Source: Spirochaeta cellobiosiphila DSM 17781
GTDB taxonomy: Bacteria; Spirochaetota; Spirochaetia; DSM-17781
NCBI RefSeq assembly: GCF_000426705.1
Contig: NZ_KE384554.1
Location: 354,825-418,824, forward strand
Length of the DNA stretch: 64,000 bases
Direction: 5' to 3'
Each line of letters starts with the position of its first letter. The stretch's first letter is position 1. Position numbers and translations under genes: made by a program. Shown here piece by piece: positions 1 through 8,670 of this stretch. A model generated the notes under the pieces. It searched no databases. It was not told the origin of the DNA and saw only the letters and a program-made list of their open reading frames with translations.

Positions 1-372
1 ATCTTCCTTTCTTGCTTTGGCCCAGGCATTTTGAGCCAAAGCTGTGGCCTTCGTCAAATCCTTAACGAGCTGACTGGACAGACGTGTTTCCTTATTATAA
101 TCTTCTTCTCTTATACCAAGAAAGGATTTTTCAAAATCATTTAATGAAGATAAATCTTTATTCGCCTGAGCGATCAATTCTGCTATCTCTGGATTTGTTT
201 TATGTTGATGGGATAAACCAGATAGAAAAGCGGCCTGATCTGCCCTTCCTTCTACAGCCCCTTCTGGCATGTAAGTTTCCTGATCCCAACCTAGTATAGC
301 TCCAATATCTTCAATAATTCGTGACTCTTTGTCTAATTCTATTAACTTTTTAACCGCTTCCACAGAATTCAC
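1..372 (-). CDS. Carboxypeptidase Taq (M32 metallopeptidase), N-terminal part only
   Basis: The reading frame is open from a GTG at 370-372 to the window edge, giving 124 codons. The translation holds the M32 N-terminal signature: an acidic helical start, then ILGWDQETYMPEGA and GRADQAAFLSGL. The HExxH zinc site lies beyond the window. An AAGGAG ribosome site precedes the GTG, and the GTG overlaps the thrS stop by one base (TAGTG), so the two genes look translationally coupled in one operon. M32 enzymes are cytoplasmic zinc carboxypeptidases that trim peptides. Family assignment is good; the gene is cut by the window edge and not visibly broken. Confidence 0.85.
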   Translation of the reverse strand, partial: MNSVEAVKKLIELDKESRIIEDIGAILGWDQETYMPEGAVEGRADQAAFLSGLSHQHKTNPEIAELIAQANKDLSSLNDFEKSFLGIREEDYNKETRLSSQLVKDLTKATALAQNAWAKARKED

Positions 373-2126
373 TATATTAACTCCTTTGTATTGATCTTAC
401 CAAGAACCCAGTTCACACTTTCTTCTAAAGGCATCCCTTGATGCTGTTCACCAGTTCTAAGACGAACACTTACTTGATTCTCCGATTCCTCCCGTTCACC
501 AAGAATGAACATATAAGGAATTTTCTCATTTTGAGCCGCCCTAATTTTAGCATTCATCCTGTTATCAGAATCATCTAATTTCACACGGATACCTGCGGCC
601 TTTAATTGAGCTGTTACCTTCTGAGCATATTCGTTAAAGTTCTGAGCTACAGGAATCACCATGACCTGAGTAGGATTCAACCAAACAGGGAAAGCTCCTG
701 CATATTGTTCAATCAATATCCCAATAAATCGCTCTAATGATCCCAATACAGCTCTATGGAGCATAACAGGAGAATGTTTATTGTCATCTTCCCCAATATA
801 AGACGCATTTAGTCTATCATTAGATGGTAAGAGGTAATCCACTTGAATGGTACCGCACTGCCAATGGCGACCTAGAGCATCGACTAAGGTAAACTCTAAT
901 TTAGGACCATAGAAAGCACCTTCTCCCTCAGCAATCTCATATTCCAGGCCAGCCACTTTGCAAGCATTGGCTAATGCTCCTTCCGACCTATCCCAAGTGG
1001 CATCTTCACCAATTCTTTTTTCAGGTCGAGTACTGAACTTAACAATTATGTTGTCATCACCAAAGCCAAAGTCTTTATACATGCTCTTTAAAAGATCAAC
1101 AAAGAGAACTACTTCATCAGCTATTTGTTCTTCTGTACAGAAGATATGGGCATCATCCTGAACAAACCCTCTCACTCTCATAATACCATGAAGAGCTCCT
1201 GAAGCTTCATTACGTGTACAACTCCCAAACTCAGCCATACGAAGAGGTAAATCACGATAGCTTTTAATCCCCTGTTTAAAAATTTCTACATGTCCAGGGC
1301 AGTTCATAGGTTTAAGAGCAAATTCTCTCTTTTCGCTCTCTGTTATAAACATGTTTTCCTTATATTTTGCCCAGTGACCAGAACGTTCCCATAGAGATTT
1401 AGGCATAACAGAAGGGGTATGAACCTCAATATAATTCTGTTCAGATAATCGATTACGTACATAATTCTGAATAGTTAGATAAATGGACCAGCCCTTGTCA
1501 TGCCAAAAGATCTGACCTGGATTTTCATCAACCATATGGAAGAGATCTAATTCTTTACCCAACTTACGGTGATCCCGTTTTTTGAGTTCCTCTAATTTAT
1601 TAAGATAAAACCGAAGCTCTTTAGCATTATTCCAAACAGTCCCATAAATACGTTGTAACATAGGTCTAGTGGAGTCACCTCTCCAATAGGCCCCAGCTAT
1701 AGACATTAATTTAATAGCCCGTGGATCAATCTGACTGGAATTCTCCACATGAGGACCTTTGCAAAGGTCTACAAAATCACCACTATGGTAGAGACTGATC
1801 TCGGCATCTTCAGGTAAGTCATTAATAAGCTCAACCTTATAAGGTTGATCAGCAAATCGTTCTAAGGCAACTTCCCGTGAAATGACTTCTTTATCAAAAG
1901 AAGCTCCCTTATTGATAATATCCCGCATTCTGTTTTCAATATCTTCAAGATCTTCTTCCTTAAGCTTTCGAGGTAGATCAAAATCATAATAAAACCCATC
2001 ATCGATAGCAGGCCCAATAGCGATCTTGGCATCTGGAAATATTTGCAATACAGCCTCTGCCATTATATGAGCAGTTGAATGCCGCTTTCGGAATATTTTT
2101 TCTTCTTTAGTTAATTTTTCTGACAT
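372..2126 (-). CDS. thrS: Threonyl-tRNA synthetase lacking the N-terminal TGS domain
   Basis: Charges tRNA-Thr with threonine in the cytoplasm and, through its second domain, hydrolyses mischarged Ser-tRNA-Thr. The 584-residue protein begins almost directly at the editing domain (HSTAH, H16 and H20, plus CKGPH). The class II catalytic core has the zinc-ligand motif MNCPGH near residue 275 and HWQCGT near 419, and an anticodon-binding domain ends the protein. The usual bacterial enzyme is about 640 residues with a TGS domain in front; that domain is missing here, as I recall for Borrelia. The start is an ATG with a GGAGAG ribosome site. Upstream lies a T-box leader with a Thr specifier, so expression should rise when uncharged tRNA-Thr accumulates. 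Confidence 0.97.
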   Translation of the reverse strand: MSEKLTKEEKIFRKRHSTAHIMAEAVLQIFPDAKIAIGPAIDDGFYYDFDLPRKLKEEDLEDIENRMRDIINKGASFDKEVISREVALERFADQPYKVELINDLPEDAEISLYHSGDFVDLCKGPHVENSSQIDPRAIKLMSIAGAYWRGDSTRPMLQRIYGTVWNNAKELRFYLNKLEELKKRDHRKLGKELDLFHMVDENPGQIFWHDKGWSIYLTIQNYVRNRLSEQNYIEVHTPSVMPKSLWERSGHWAKYKENMFITESEKREFALKPMNCPGHVEIFKQGIKSYRDLPLRMAEFGSCTRNEASGALHGIMRVRGFVQDDAHIFCTEEQIADEVVLFVDLLKSMYKDFGFGDDNIIVKFSTRPEKRIGEDATWDRSEGALANACKVAGLEYEIAEGEGAFYGPKLEFTLVDALGRHWQCGTIQVDYLLPSNDRLNASYIGEDDNKHSPVMLHRAVLGSLERFIGILIEQYAGAFPVWLNPTQVMVIPVAQNFNEYAQKVTAQLKAAGIRVKLDDSDNRMNAKIRAAQNEKIPYMFILGEREESENQVSVRLRTGEQHQGMPLEESVNWVLGKINTKELI

Positions 2127-2146
2127 ATATCTCTCCTTTTGTAGAC

Positions 2147-2206
2147 AAAAAAAGCTTCCATGTACTCCGTCCTCTTAATTAAATAAGGACGAAGGGCACA
2201 GAAGCT
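2147..2206 (-). terminator. T-box-controlled intrinsic terminator before thrS
   Basis: On the minus strand a long stem (AGCTTCTGTGCC...CGTCC paired with GGACGGAG...GGAAGCT, with one two-base internal mismatch and some G-T pairs) is followed by a run of T residues just upstream of the thrS ribosome site. It is the alternative fold to the T-box antiterminator. Confidence 0.88.
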
Positions 2207-2437
2207 CTCCGCGGTTCCACCTTTATTCAGTCCTTCTCTGTACTATAACGAAGGATACTGCACTTCATTTACCTCTATCGTTTGGTTTACGTCCCAGCAT
2301 ACTAATCAAAGTGATTCTTTAACTTTCCGTGGGCAACTCAGGAGTGGTTTTCAATCAAGTTCCTTGAAAAGGATTACAGCCTATGTCCTTTACTCTCTAG
2401 CAAGAATTCTTTGACCTACTCTTCTCCTTCATAGTCT
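2147..2437 (-). promoter_or_regulatory. T-box riboswitch leader of thrS (Thr specifier ACC)
   Basis: Reading the minus strand, the leader has the hallmark T-box elements in order: a GGAGAAGAGTA purine-rich Stem I motif, AGAGAG, a GGCTGTAATCC apical region, then GAAAACCACTCCTGAG. There the in-register specifier codon ACC (2346-2348) reads threonine. Further on is the T-box sequence AGGTGGAACCGCGG, whose TGGAACC lies at 2213-2219 and can pair with a tRNA ending UCCA. A terminator hairpin follows. Uncharged tRNA-Thr would stabilise the antiterminator and allow thrS transcription. The specifier, T-box and terminator all agree with the downstream gene, so the call is strong even without a folding run. 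Confidence 0.93.
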
Positions 2438-2444
2438 TATTAGT

Positions 2445-2473
2445 AATATGAATGGTAAAGTCTTTATTGTCAA
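2445..2473 (-). promoter_or_regulatory. Promoter for the thrS T-box leader
   Basis: A consensus -35 TTGACA (2468-2473) is separated by 17 bases from CATATT (2445-2450) on the minus strand, directly upstream of the first T-box element. Position and spacing fit sigma-70. Confidence 0.7.
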
Positions 2474-2534
2474 GATTATGACTATGATTGGACAAGAGGA
2501 AGCACCATTTAGTTACAATAATTAAGGTTATAAA

Positions 2535-3341
2535 CTACTTGTAGAGTTTTTCAGGGCAAAGAAGCTCTACGGCCTTAATATGAAACATCTCGATAGAAGG
2601 ATCTGTAAAAAAAGCAGTCTCCCAGGGATTCTTATCAACAAATTCATATTGAATGGAACTAAAAGCAGGATTACTCGGGGATATTTTAAAAAGCTCACCA
2701 ATAATTATTGAATAATTCCATTCTATAGCTTTATCAAAGGTAAACTCTGGTCTGTGATCAATAGCAAAGGCCACATTTCTATCCCTATGAAGATTATGGG
2801 ATTTGAAAGACCCCTTCTGGCTTATAATGAAAATATCATCTTGTTTTGTAGAGAGGAACGCCATAACAGTAGTATGAGGTCTATCAGGAGCAGAGGTAAT
2901 AAGAACACCGAGCTTATTACGCTGAATAACAGGATCAGTATCTATGACAGGATCAATTGTACTTTCAGGAAGAGTAATACTACTTCTATTATCAACGGGA
3001 AATCGATAACCTTCCTTTCTATAGGAATCAACAACATTGTTAGAATAGAATAATTCATAATCTTCAAGTATTACTGAAATTCTTCTCTCTTCTACCTTTG
3101 TCACAATAGCTTTAACAGAACTTCGATAAACACGGAGATTGATATCGAATTCTTCTACACCAACACGGCTATCCAAATGAATGGTGATCTTTTGCCCCAC
3201 ACTATAGGGATTGGCTTTAGGAAAGATTATAACCATTCCCTCTTTGTTAAAAAGGATACCTCCAATCAAGGCTACAATCTTATTATCACAATACCCAGCA
3301 ATGATGGCATAGGATTGATTAGCGAAATAATCTTTTAACAA
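2535..3341 (-). CDS. Flavin split-barrel (pyridoxamine 5'-phosphate oxidase-like) protein with extra N-terminal domain
   Basis: 268 residues, soluble. The C-terminal part (about 140-268) begins NKLGVLITSAPDRPHTTVMAF and continues with a pattern typical of PNPOx-like FMN/F420 split barrels (strand pairs, HNLHRDRNVAFAID, then a YSIIIGE strand). The N-terminal half (about 10-115) is a separate beta-rich domain with SVGQKITIHLD and a YRKEGYRFPV stretch, faintly like a PilZ fold, but the second PilZ motif DxSxxG is not seen. The start is a TTG at 3341 with GGGAG ten bases upstream; no in-frame ATG fits better. It lies upstream of the thrS promoter. The substrate is unknown. Confidence 0.6.
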   Translation of the reverse strand: MLKDYFANQSYAIIAGYCDNKIVALIGGILFNKEGMVIIFPKANPYSVGQKITIHLDSRVGVEEFDINLRVYRSSVKAIVTKVEERRISVILEDYELFYSNNVVDSYRKEGYRFPVDNRSSITLPESTIDPVIDTDPVIQRNKLGVLITSAPDRPHTTVMAFLSTKQDDIFIISQKGSFKSHNLHRDRNVAFAIDHRPEFTFDKAIEWNYSIIIGELFKISPSNPAFSSIQYEFVDKNPWETAFFTDPSIEMFHIKAVELLCPEKLYK

Positions 3342-3443
3342 AGCATGACTCCCATAATGAATGATCTACCAAATTTAGTCATCTTTCCTAGACTAATCAA
3401 GTCTTCTTTTGAGCAGATGTAAAGGGGGTTATCATTTCGAAAA

Positions 3444-3519
3444 GGCTTTTCAACTTTTTTTACTAGTCCTTTCAATTTTTTTGAAAGGGCCTTTCAAAAT
3501 CTTTTACAAGCCCTTTCAA
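3444..3519. repeat. Four direct repeats of GNCYTTTCAA at an exact 22-bp period
   Basis: Copies begin at 3444 (GGCTTTTCAA), 3466 (GTCCTTTCAA), 3488 (GGCCTTTCAA) and 3510 (GCCCTTTCAA). The step is exactly 22 bp each time and the units are separated by T-tracts. Copies two and three also form a near-perfect palindrome (TTTTGAAAGG-G-CCTTTCAAAA, 3479-3499). The array is in the spacer between two divergent genes, about 100 bp from each start, so it could be a regulator array or curved promoter DNA. Confidence 0.85.
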
Positions 3520-3623
3520 ATTACAGAAGTCTCGTAAAAATTAGGAAAAGCCTTACCTTCCTCATTGCTTTACGACCATAGCTTTGGTATAACTTGTCCA
3601 GGTTAAGGAGAGGAAAGGTAATA

Positions 3624-4895
3624 ATGAAGGAAAAGCACACAGGAAAGGCAAAAACGAGCAACAGTAGAAAACAAGGGCCTCATCCTAAGAGATACCCAAA
3701 ACGAGTGAGCCTGGAAGCACCCAAAAAGGAAGCTCATCCTCATAGTAAAAATAATTCTCCTTGTCCGTATTTTAAGCAATGTGGAGGTTGTCAACTATTG
3801 GATAGACCCTATGAACAAAGCTTGGAATATAAGAATAAAAAAGTACGCCAACTATTAAGCCCCTTTGCTACTGTCCCGTCTATTATAGGGATGAAGCATC
3901 CCTGGAGCTATCGTAACAAAATGCACTCTACCTTTGCTTATGATAAAAGAAAGGGAACGATTAATGGCTTATACTCAGAAAAGAGTCATAAACTAGTCCC
4001 TATTGAAAGGTGCCTGATACAGGATGAACGAGGGGACAAGATTGTAAGTACTATTAAGGGTTTAATGAAATCCTTCAAAATGACAGCTTATAATGAACTA
4101 AATAGACAGGGTTTCCTCAGACATATACTAATAAAATCAGGTTTCGATAGTGGTGAAATGATGGTTGTACTTGTTGTCACGACCCTTCAATTCCCTGGAA
4201 AGAAAAACTTTATCAAAGTATTACGTGATAAACATCCTGAGATAACAACCATCATCCAAAATGTGAATGATGAGGATACAACAATGGTATTAGGTAAAAG
4301 GGATGTAGTACTCTTTGGAAAAGGCTATATTATAGATAAACTCTGTGGTATGACTTTTCAGATATCTGCTAAGTCATTTTATCAAATCAATCCTGTTCAA
4401 ACCAAAGTCCTTTATAATAAAGTTCTAGAATTAGCTCAACTTAAAAGTAATGAGACCATCTTAGATGCTTATTCAGGAATTGGAACTATTGGGCTCATAG
4501 CCAGTTCCCATGTCAAACAGGTTATTGGGGTTGAATTAAATGGGGATGCGGTAAAAGATGCCATAAGAAATGCAAAACGTAATAAAGTCAGTAATGCCTA
4601 CTTTTATGAAGGGGATGCCGGACAATTTATGGAAGCCCTGGCAGAAGAAGGCCATCCTTTGGATGTAGTGTTTATGGATCCTCCACGAAGTGGTTCTACT
4701 CCTATGTTTATTCAATCCTTAGGCAAGGCAAAACCGAGAAAAGTCGTTTATATATCCTGTAATCCAGAAACTTTAGCTCGAGATTTAGAATTATTGAAGG
4801 GAGAAGGTTATCAGACCAAAAAAGTACAACCAGTGGATATGTTTCCCTGGACTGATCATATTGAAGCGGTAACCTTGTTAGAATATCAAGGCTAA
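3624..4895 (+). CDS. 23S rRNA (uracil-5-)-methyltransferase, RlmD/RumA/TrmA family, with iron-sulfur cluster
   Basis: SAM-dependent RNA m5U methyltransferase. About 45 residues of Lys/Arg-rich low-complexity tail precede a cysteine motif, CPYFKQCGGCQ, that with a later Cys (RCLIQD) forms the [4Fe-4S] site of the RumA family. The Rossmann domain follows, with DAYSGIGTIGL (SAM), MDPPRSG and the catalytic-loop YISCNPETLARDL, where the Cys is the nucleophile. The ATG at 3624 is preferred because AGGAAAGG stands before it; the frame is open further up to a TTG at 3594. It ends base to base with the convergent SpoIIE-type gene. Whether the target is U747, U1939 or a tRNA cannot be told. Confidence 0.9.
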   Translation: MKEKHTGKAKTSNSRKQGPHPKRYPKRVSLEAPKKEAHPHSKNNSPCPYFKQCGGCQLLDRPYEQSLEYKNKKVRQLLSPFATVPSIIGMKHPWSYRNKMHSTFAYDKRKGTINGLYSEKSHKLVPIERCLIQDERGDKIVSTIKGLMKSFKMTAYNELNRQGFLRHILIKSGFDSGEMMVVLVVTTLQFPGKKNFIKVLRDKHPEITTIIQNVNDEDTTMVLGKRDVVLFGKGYIIDKLCGMTFQISAKSFYQINPVQTKVLYNKVLELAQLKSNETILDAYSGIGTIGLIASSHVKQVIGVELNGDAVKDAIRNAKRNKVSNAYFYEGDAGQFMEALAEEGHPLDVVFMDPPRSGSTPMFIQSLGKAKPRKVVYISCNPETLARDLELLKGEGYQTKKVQPVDMFPWTDHIEAVTLLEYQG

Positions 4896-7544
4896 TTAAT
4901 CTTGCCTTAGATTTTTACTAAGACATATACGGTATTGCCCCTTTTCTCCAGGATAATAAATAGCACTGTCCATTATAGTCTGGATAAGATGTAACCCATA
5001 TCCCGAATCCTGATAGGTCGTCACGTCAGGCTCAGGATAGTCTAACCAATTGAATTCGTCACCAATATAAGTCATACGAATAAAAAACCAATCCTCTTCT
5101 AATCCCATCTCCATTTGAATACCAAAGGATGTATCCTTAGGCTTAGAATGTTCCATAATATTGGCTACAGCTTCATTAATAGCCAGGATTATAGCTGCTT
5201 TATTGTCATCATTAATAAGGTCTTTTAGAATATCATCCAGGAATTCCTGGGAAAAATCACGGATATCTCTAATACTCTCAGAAGAGTAAGGGAAGCTTCG
5301 ATTCCAATACTCTGTATTATCTTCCCATAGAGGTTTGAAGGCAATACAGGTAACATCATCTTTGAACCCCTCATAAGCATAGCTAAAACTCAAGTCCTTT
5401 ACCAATTGGGCTATTTCTGTTGCTGATTTGTCTGCATGAGATCTGATGATATGGATAAGTCTTTCCTCTCCAAAAAGCTCACCTTCTGAATTAACAGCTT
5501 CTGATATACCATCTGAATAAAGAAAATACATATCCCCTTTTCTTAAAGGTAACCGAAATTGTTTATACTCCTGTCCAACGGTAAAGCCCATTGGCATATT
5601 GACCCCTTTGATAATCCAGCAGGATTGAGATTGACCACAATAATGAATAATAGAAGTATGACCGCAGTCGACAAAATCAAGAGAATGTCTTTTAGAATCA
5701 ATACGAACGTAGTAGAGGGTTAGAAATTTACCAATATCGATTAGTTCTTTAGATACATACAAATCAGTTTTGGAGACAATATCCTCTGGTTTAGGAATTC
5801 CACTATGAGCAATACTTAAGTCCAAGCGACTTCGATTGAAACTGTTTTTTGCAGCAGCACCTGTTAATGCAGCGGCTATGCCTTTACCCATAACATCTGC
5901 TAATACAAAATCAAGTATGTGGTCATTCATGCGGTAAAAATCAAAAAAATCACCATCCACAGATTGAGAGGGGATAGACATGACATCTAGATCCACCCCT
6001 TCCAGCTGACTATCTATCGTTGTTAGAAGAAGAGTTTGCTGTATACGAGCACTAACATCGGACTCATAAGAACGTGCTTCAGCCAGCCGAAGTGATATAC
6101 TTTTTTCTTCTGTTATATCTTCGATGATACCAGAATAACGGTAAACAGTATCTTCATCATCAGCAACAGGAAAAGCAGACATGCGAATCCATTTAATACG
6201 CCCCTTATCAAATAAGAGTCGGCACTCAATATCAAAAGACTCGCCCGCTAGAACGTCTTCCTTTAGTACGAAATTTAATTGCTCCTTATCTGCTGGATGA
6301 ATCCTCTCCTTCCATACATAAGGATCATGGTAAATACTTTTAGTAGGGATTTCCCAGATATTTTCAAAGGGAGGACTAATATAAATCATGGAAGAAAAGT
6401 CACGATTGGCCAAAAAGAAAACCTGTTTAATGGAACGGGCTAATTCACTGAATCGAATATCATTCATTTGAATAACATTCGCTGATCGTTTTCGTTCAAT
6501 GGCGGTCATAATAATCTGACCTATAACATTAATGAGGTTCATAGTTCTCTCAGACCACCCTTCTTCTCTTATCTGAGAAGAATCGAATCCAAAGAATCCA
6601 GTCACACGGTTAGAATAGAATAAGGGAGCCATCAACATACTATTGATATCATTTCCAGTAATCTGATCCAATTCCTTACGCAATTGTTTAGGAAAGTCAC
6701 TTGGCTTCACAGCAATAATCATTTGTCCGCTTTGAATCTGTTGTTCAATATAGGGAAAACTGGAAAGCTCAAAGCGGTCACCGGATTTTAAACCCAGAAC
6801 TGAGTTCTCCAAACTCCAATGATAAGTAAGAGCCAAATGATCTTTATGATCCTCATAAGTAAAAACGTAACATCGCTCTACTTTTTCATAGGAACCCACT
6901 GTCTCGAGAATAAGATCTATAGTCCAATCTAACTCTGAGGCTGGTAGATAGATAACAGAAGCACTGATTTCGGATATGATATTTTCAAACTCTATCTGTT
7001 GTTCTAGTTCTTTATTCTGCTCGACTTGCTTGACCTCAATTCGATTCAGTAATTTTTTAAGATGCTTTCGATTTAAATGAGTGTACAGGCCTAGAGTCCC
7101 CCCAACCAAAGTAATGAAGACATTGAATTTAATATCGCTTGTTTTTGGGCCTAGAAAGTAAAGAAGAATAAAGAAAATAATATTAATACAGAAATAAAAG
7201 AGAAAGACCTTTAGATGACTATAAATTGATATGGTTAATAACAGAAGTAACAATTCGATATGGTAGTAAGGAATATCCTGAAGAAGTTCTATTAGGTAAT
7301 TTGAGACAAATAAAACCAAAAGAGATAGAAAAAAAAGGGTATCTCTCTTTTTTCGATCTGTAATAAACAAAAAAGTAGAACCTAAACCTGTAAGCAATAT
7401 CAAACGGGCTATAATAATGCCAGTAAGTAAAGAGAAACTAGTAATTCCTGTTGATAGAAAAAGACTGGCAAACAACGAAAACCAGGCAAAAAACAGTACT
7501 ACAAAACCATAGACTTGGCTTGTTGCCCGACTGTAAATCTCCAT
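4896..7544 (-). CDS. Membrane sensor with GAF, PAS, SpoIIE (PP2C) phosphatase and C-terminal HATPase domains
   Basis: 882 residues. In order: about six hydrophobic membrane segments (1-160), a coiled linker, a GAF domain (about 185-350), a PAS domain ending in GIIEDITEE (about 365-490), a SpoIIE-type PP2C phosphatase (about 505-720, with SQSVDGDFFDFY, ADVMGKGIAAAL and YSDGISEAV), and a GHKL ATPase of the RsbW anti-sigma type (about 735-880, INEAVANIMEHS and DSGYGLHLI). It therefore holds both a phosphatase that would activate and a kinase that would inactivate a STAS antagonist, and a STAS gene lies four bases upstream. Likely role: a membrane input controlling a partner-switch. No sigma factor gene is in the window. 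Confidence 0.9.
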   Translation of the reverse strand: MEIYSRATSQVYGFVVLFFAWFSLFASLFLSTGITSFSLLTGIIIARLILLTGLGSTFLFITDRKKRDTLFFLSLLVLFVSNYLIELLQDIPYYHIELLLLLLTISIYSHLKVFLFYFCINIIFFILLYFLGPKTSDIKFNVFITLVGGTLGLYTHLNRKHLKKLLNRIEVKQVEQNKELEQQIEFENIISEISASVIYLPASELDWTIDLILETVGSYEKVERCYVFTYEDHKDHLALTYHWSLENSVLGLKSGDRFELSSFPYIEQQIQSGQMIIAVKPSDFPKQLRKELDQITGNDINSMLMAPLFYSNRVTGFFGFDSSQIREEGWSERTMNLINVIGQIIMTAIERKRSANVIQMNDIRFSELARSIKQVFFLANRDFSSMIYISPPFENIWEIPTKSIYHDPYVWKERIHPADKEQLNFVLKEDVLAGESFDIECRLLFDKGRIKWIRMSAFPVADDEDTVYRYSGIIEDITEEKSISLRLAEARSYESDVSARIQQTLLLTTIDSQLEGVDLDVMSIPSQSVDGDFFDFYRMNDHILDFVLADVMGKGIAAALTGAAAKNSFNRSRLDLSIAHSGIPKPEDIVSKTDLYVSKELIDIGKFLTLYYVRIDSKRHSLDFVDCGHTSIIHYCGQSQSCWIIKGVNMPMGFTVGQEYKQFRLPLRKGDMYFLYSDGISEAVNSEGELFGEERLIHIIRSHADKSATEIAQLVKDLSFSYAYEGFKDDVTCIAFKPLWEDNTEYWNRSFPYSSESIRDIRDFSQEFLDDILKDLINDDNKAAIILAINEAVANIMEHSKPKDTSFGIQMEMGLEEDWFFIRMTYIGDEFNWLDYPEPDVTTYQDSGYGLHLIQTIMDSAIYYPGEKGQYRICLSKNLRQD

Positions 7545-7547
7545 ACT

Positions 7548-7898
7548 CTATTTCTTGAGGGCTGCATTAATATCAGGATATGATTTTACGACATTTTCCA
7601 GTCGCACCATTTTAAATAACACAGCTACAGATTCTTGAACATTAGCTAGTTTTAGATGACCATTTTGTTTTTTTAAGCTTCTAACAGCATTTAATAAAGC
7701 ACCTAAACCTGAACTATCCACGAATTTAACTCGTGACATATCGAGGATAACCTCATTACTGGATAAAATAGTGGGAACAATATTGTTTATGAATTCACTA
7801 GTGTTGACAGTATCTAAATGATCGATTTCTAGTGTAATCACAGTATAGCCAGATTTTTCCTCAATGATCATATTATCATTATTGGAGATACTGGCCAT
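7548..7898 (-). CDS. STAS-domain anti-anti-sigma factor-like protein
   Basis: 116 residues, one STAS domain like SpoIIAA/RsbV. The conserved phosphorylation loop is visible as VKFVDSSGLGALL, with Ser63 the likely phosphorylated residue. It lies three bases before the start of the SpoIIE/HATPase protein, which has both activities needed to phosphorylate and dephosphorylate it. The gene follows sufT by 27 bases with no clear ribosome site or terminator between, so it may be read through from the suf operon. Its binding partner is probably the HATPase domain of its neighbour. Confidence 0.92.
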   Translation of the reverse strand: MASISNNDNMIIEEKSGYTVITLEIDHLDTVNTSEFINNIVPTILSSNEVILDMSRVKFVDSSGLGALLNAVRSLKKQNGHLKLANVQESVAVLFKMVRLENVVKSYPDINAALKK

Positions 7899-7925
7899 TA
7901 CTGCAAGAACTTTTATTTTAGAATT

Positions 7926-8240
7926 TTAGAACATCCCCATTGCCCATCTGACTTCTTCTGAAGCCATAGTAGCAGGATCCCACATGGGCCTAAAAGTCCA
8001 ATTAAAATCAACTTCCGTTATATAGGGATCCTCCAACAACCTTGTTGTTACTTCCTGTCCGATTTGCGGACCAAGAGGACAAGCAGGAGTAGTTAGTGTC
8101 ATTTCAATATACACCAGCCCATTTTCAGACATACTTGCTTCATAGACCAGACCCATATCAACAATAGAAAAACCAACTTCAGGATCAATGACAGGATGTA
8201 TGATCTCTAATATTTTTTCCTTTGTATATACTTTAGCCAT
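7926..8240 (-). CDS. sufT: SufT-like DUF59 (MIP18 family) iron-sulfur assembly factor
   Basis: 104 residues, a single DUF59 domain. It has the DPEVGFSIVDMGLVYE segment and a TTPACPLG motif with the conserved Cys. DUF59 proteins help deliver or mature Fe-S clusters. It closes the suf operon and overlaps the end of sufU by eight bases. Cytoplasmic. The link to Fe-S work rests on family and location; the exact client is not visible. Confidence 0.88.
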   Translation of the reverse strand: MAKVYTKEKILEIIHPVIDPEVGFSIVDMGLVYEASMSENGLVYIEMTLTTPACPLGPQIGQEVTTRLLEDPYITEVDFNWTFRPMWDPATMASEEVRWAMGMF

Positions 8241-8670
8241 TGCTCAATTCCTTTATCATATCAGTGGCTGTATTCCAAGGAAGAACAGCGCACTTTATTC
8301 TTACAGGGTAGTTTTTAACTCCCTCTAATGCTTCTAAATCACTAATCTCTTCAGGAAAATTAGGAGTCTCATTATCAAGAAGCATACCCTTGAATTGGGT
8401 AATGATACCTTCCACATCCTTAATAGATCGCCCTTCTAAGGAGCTGCACAATAAATTGGTACTAGCCATACAGATAGAACAGCCACTACCTTCAAACTTT
8501 GTTTCTGTAACAATACCATCCTCTACTTGAAAGTACAAAGTTATATCATCACCACATAGAGGATTGGCACCTTCCAGTTCCAAAGTAGCTGCTTCAATAG
8601 AACCTCTATGTTTCTTGCTTTTATAATTTTCTAGTATGATTTCCTTGTATAGATCATCTTCAAAACTCAT
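8233..8670 (-). CDS. sufU: SufU iron-sulfur cluster assembly protein (sulfur acceptor or scaffold)
   Basis: 145 residues, normal for SufU. The three conserved Cys and the Asp are visible: NPLCGDD (C39, D41), a Cys in GSGCSICMAS (C64), and a Cys near residue 126 (KCAVLPW). In Gram-positive systems SufU is a zinc protein that takes persulfide from SufS and passes it to SufB. The ATG overlaps the sufS stop (ATGA). Order sufS-sufU is the Firmicutes-style arrangement, without SufE or SufA in the window. Confidence 0.95.
   Translation of the reverse strand: MSFEDDLYKEIILENYKSKKHRGSIEAATLELEGANPLCGDDITLYFQVEDGIVTETKFEGSGCSICMASTNLLCSSLEGRSIKDVEGIITQFKGMLLDNETPNFPEEISDLEALEGVKNYPVRIKCAVLPWNTATDMIKELSNG

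Noticed and set aside
84-299. Plus-strand open frame of 71 codons
   Set aside because: It lies antisense inside the carboxypeptidase Taq gene, has no ribosome site and no family likeness.
3444-3519. CRISPR array
   Set aside because: Repeat word is only about ten bases and the period is 22 bp with T-rich gaps, with no cas gene near.
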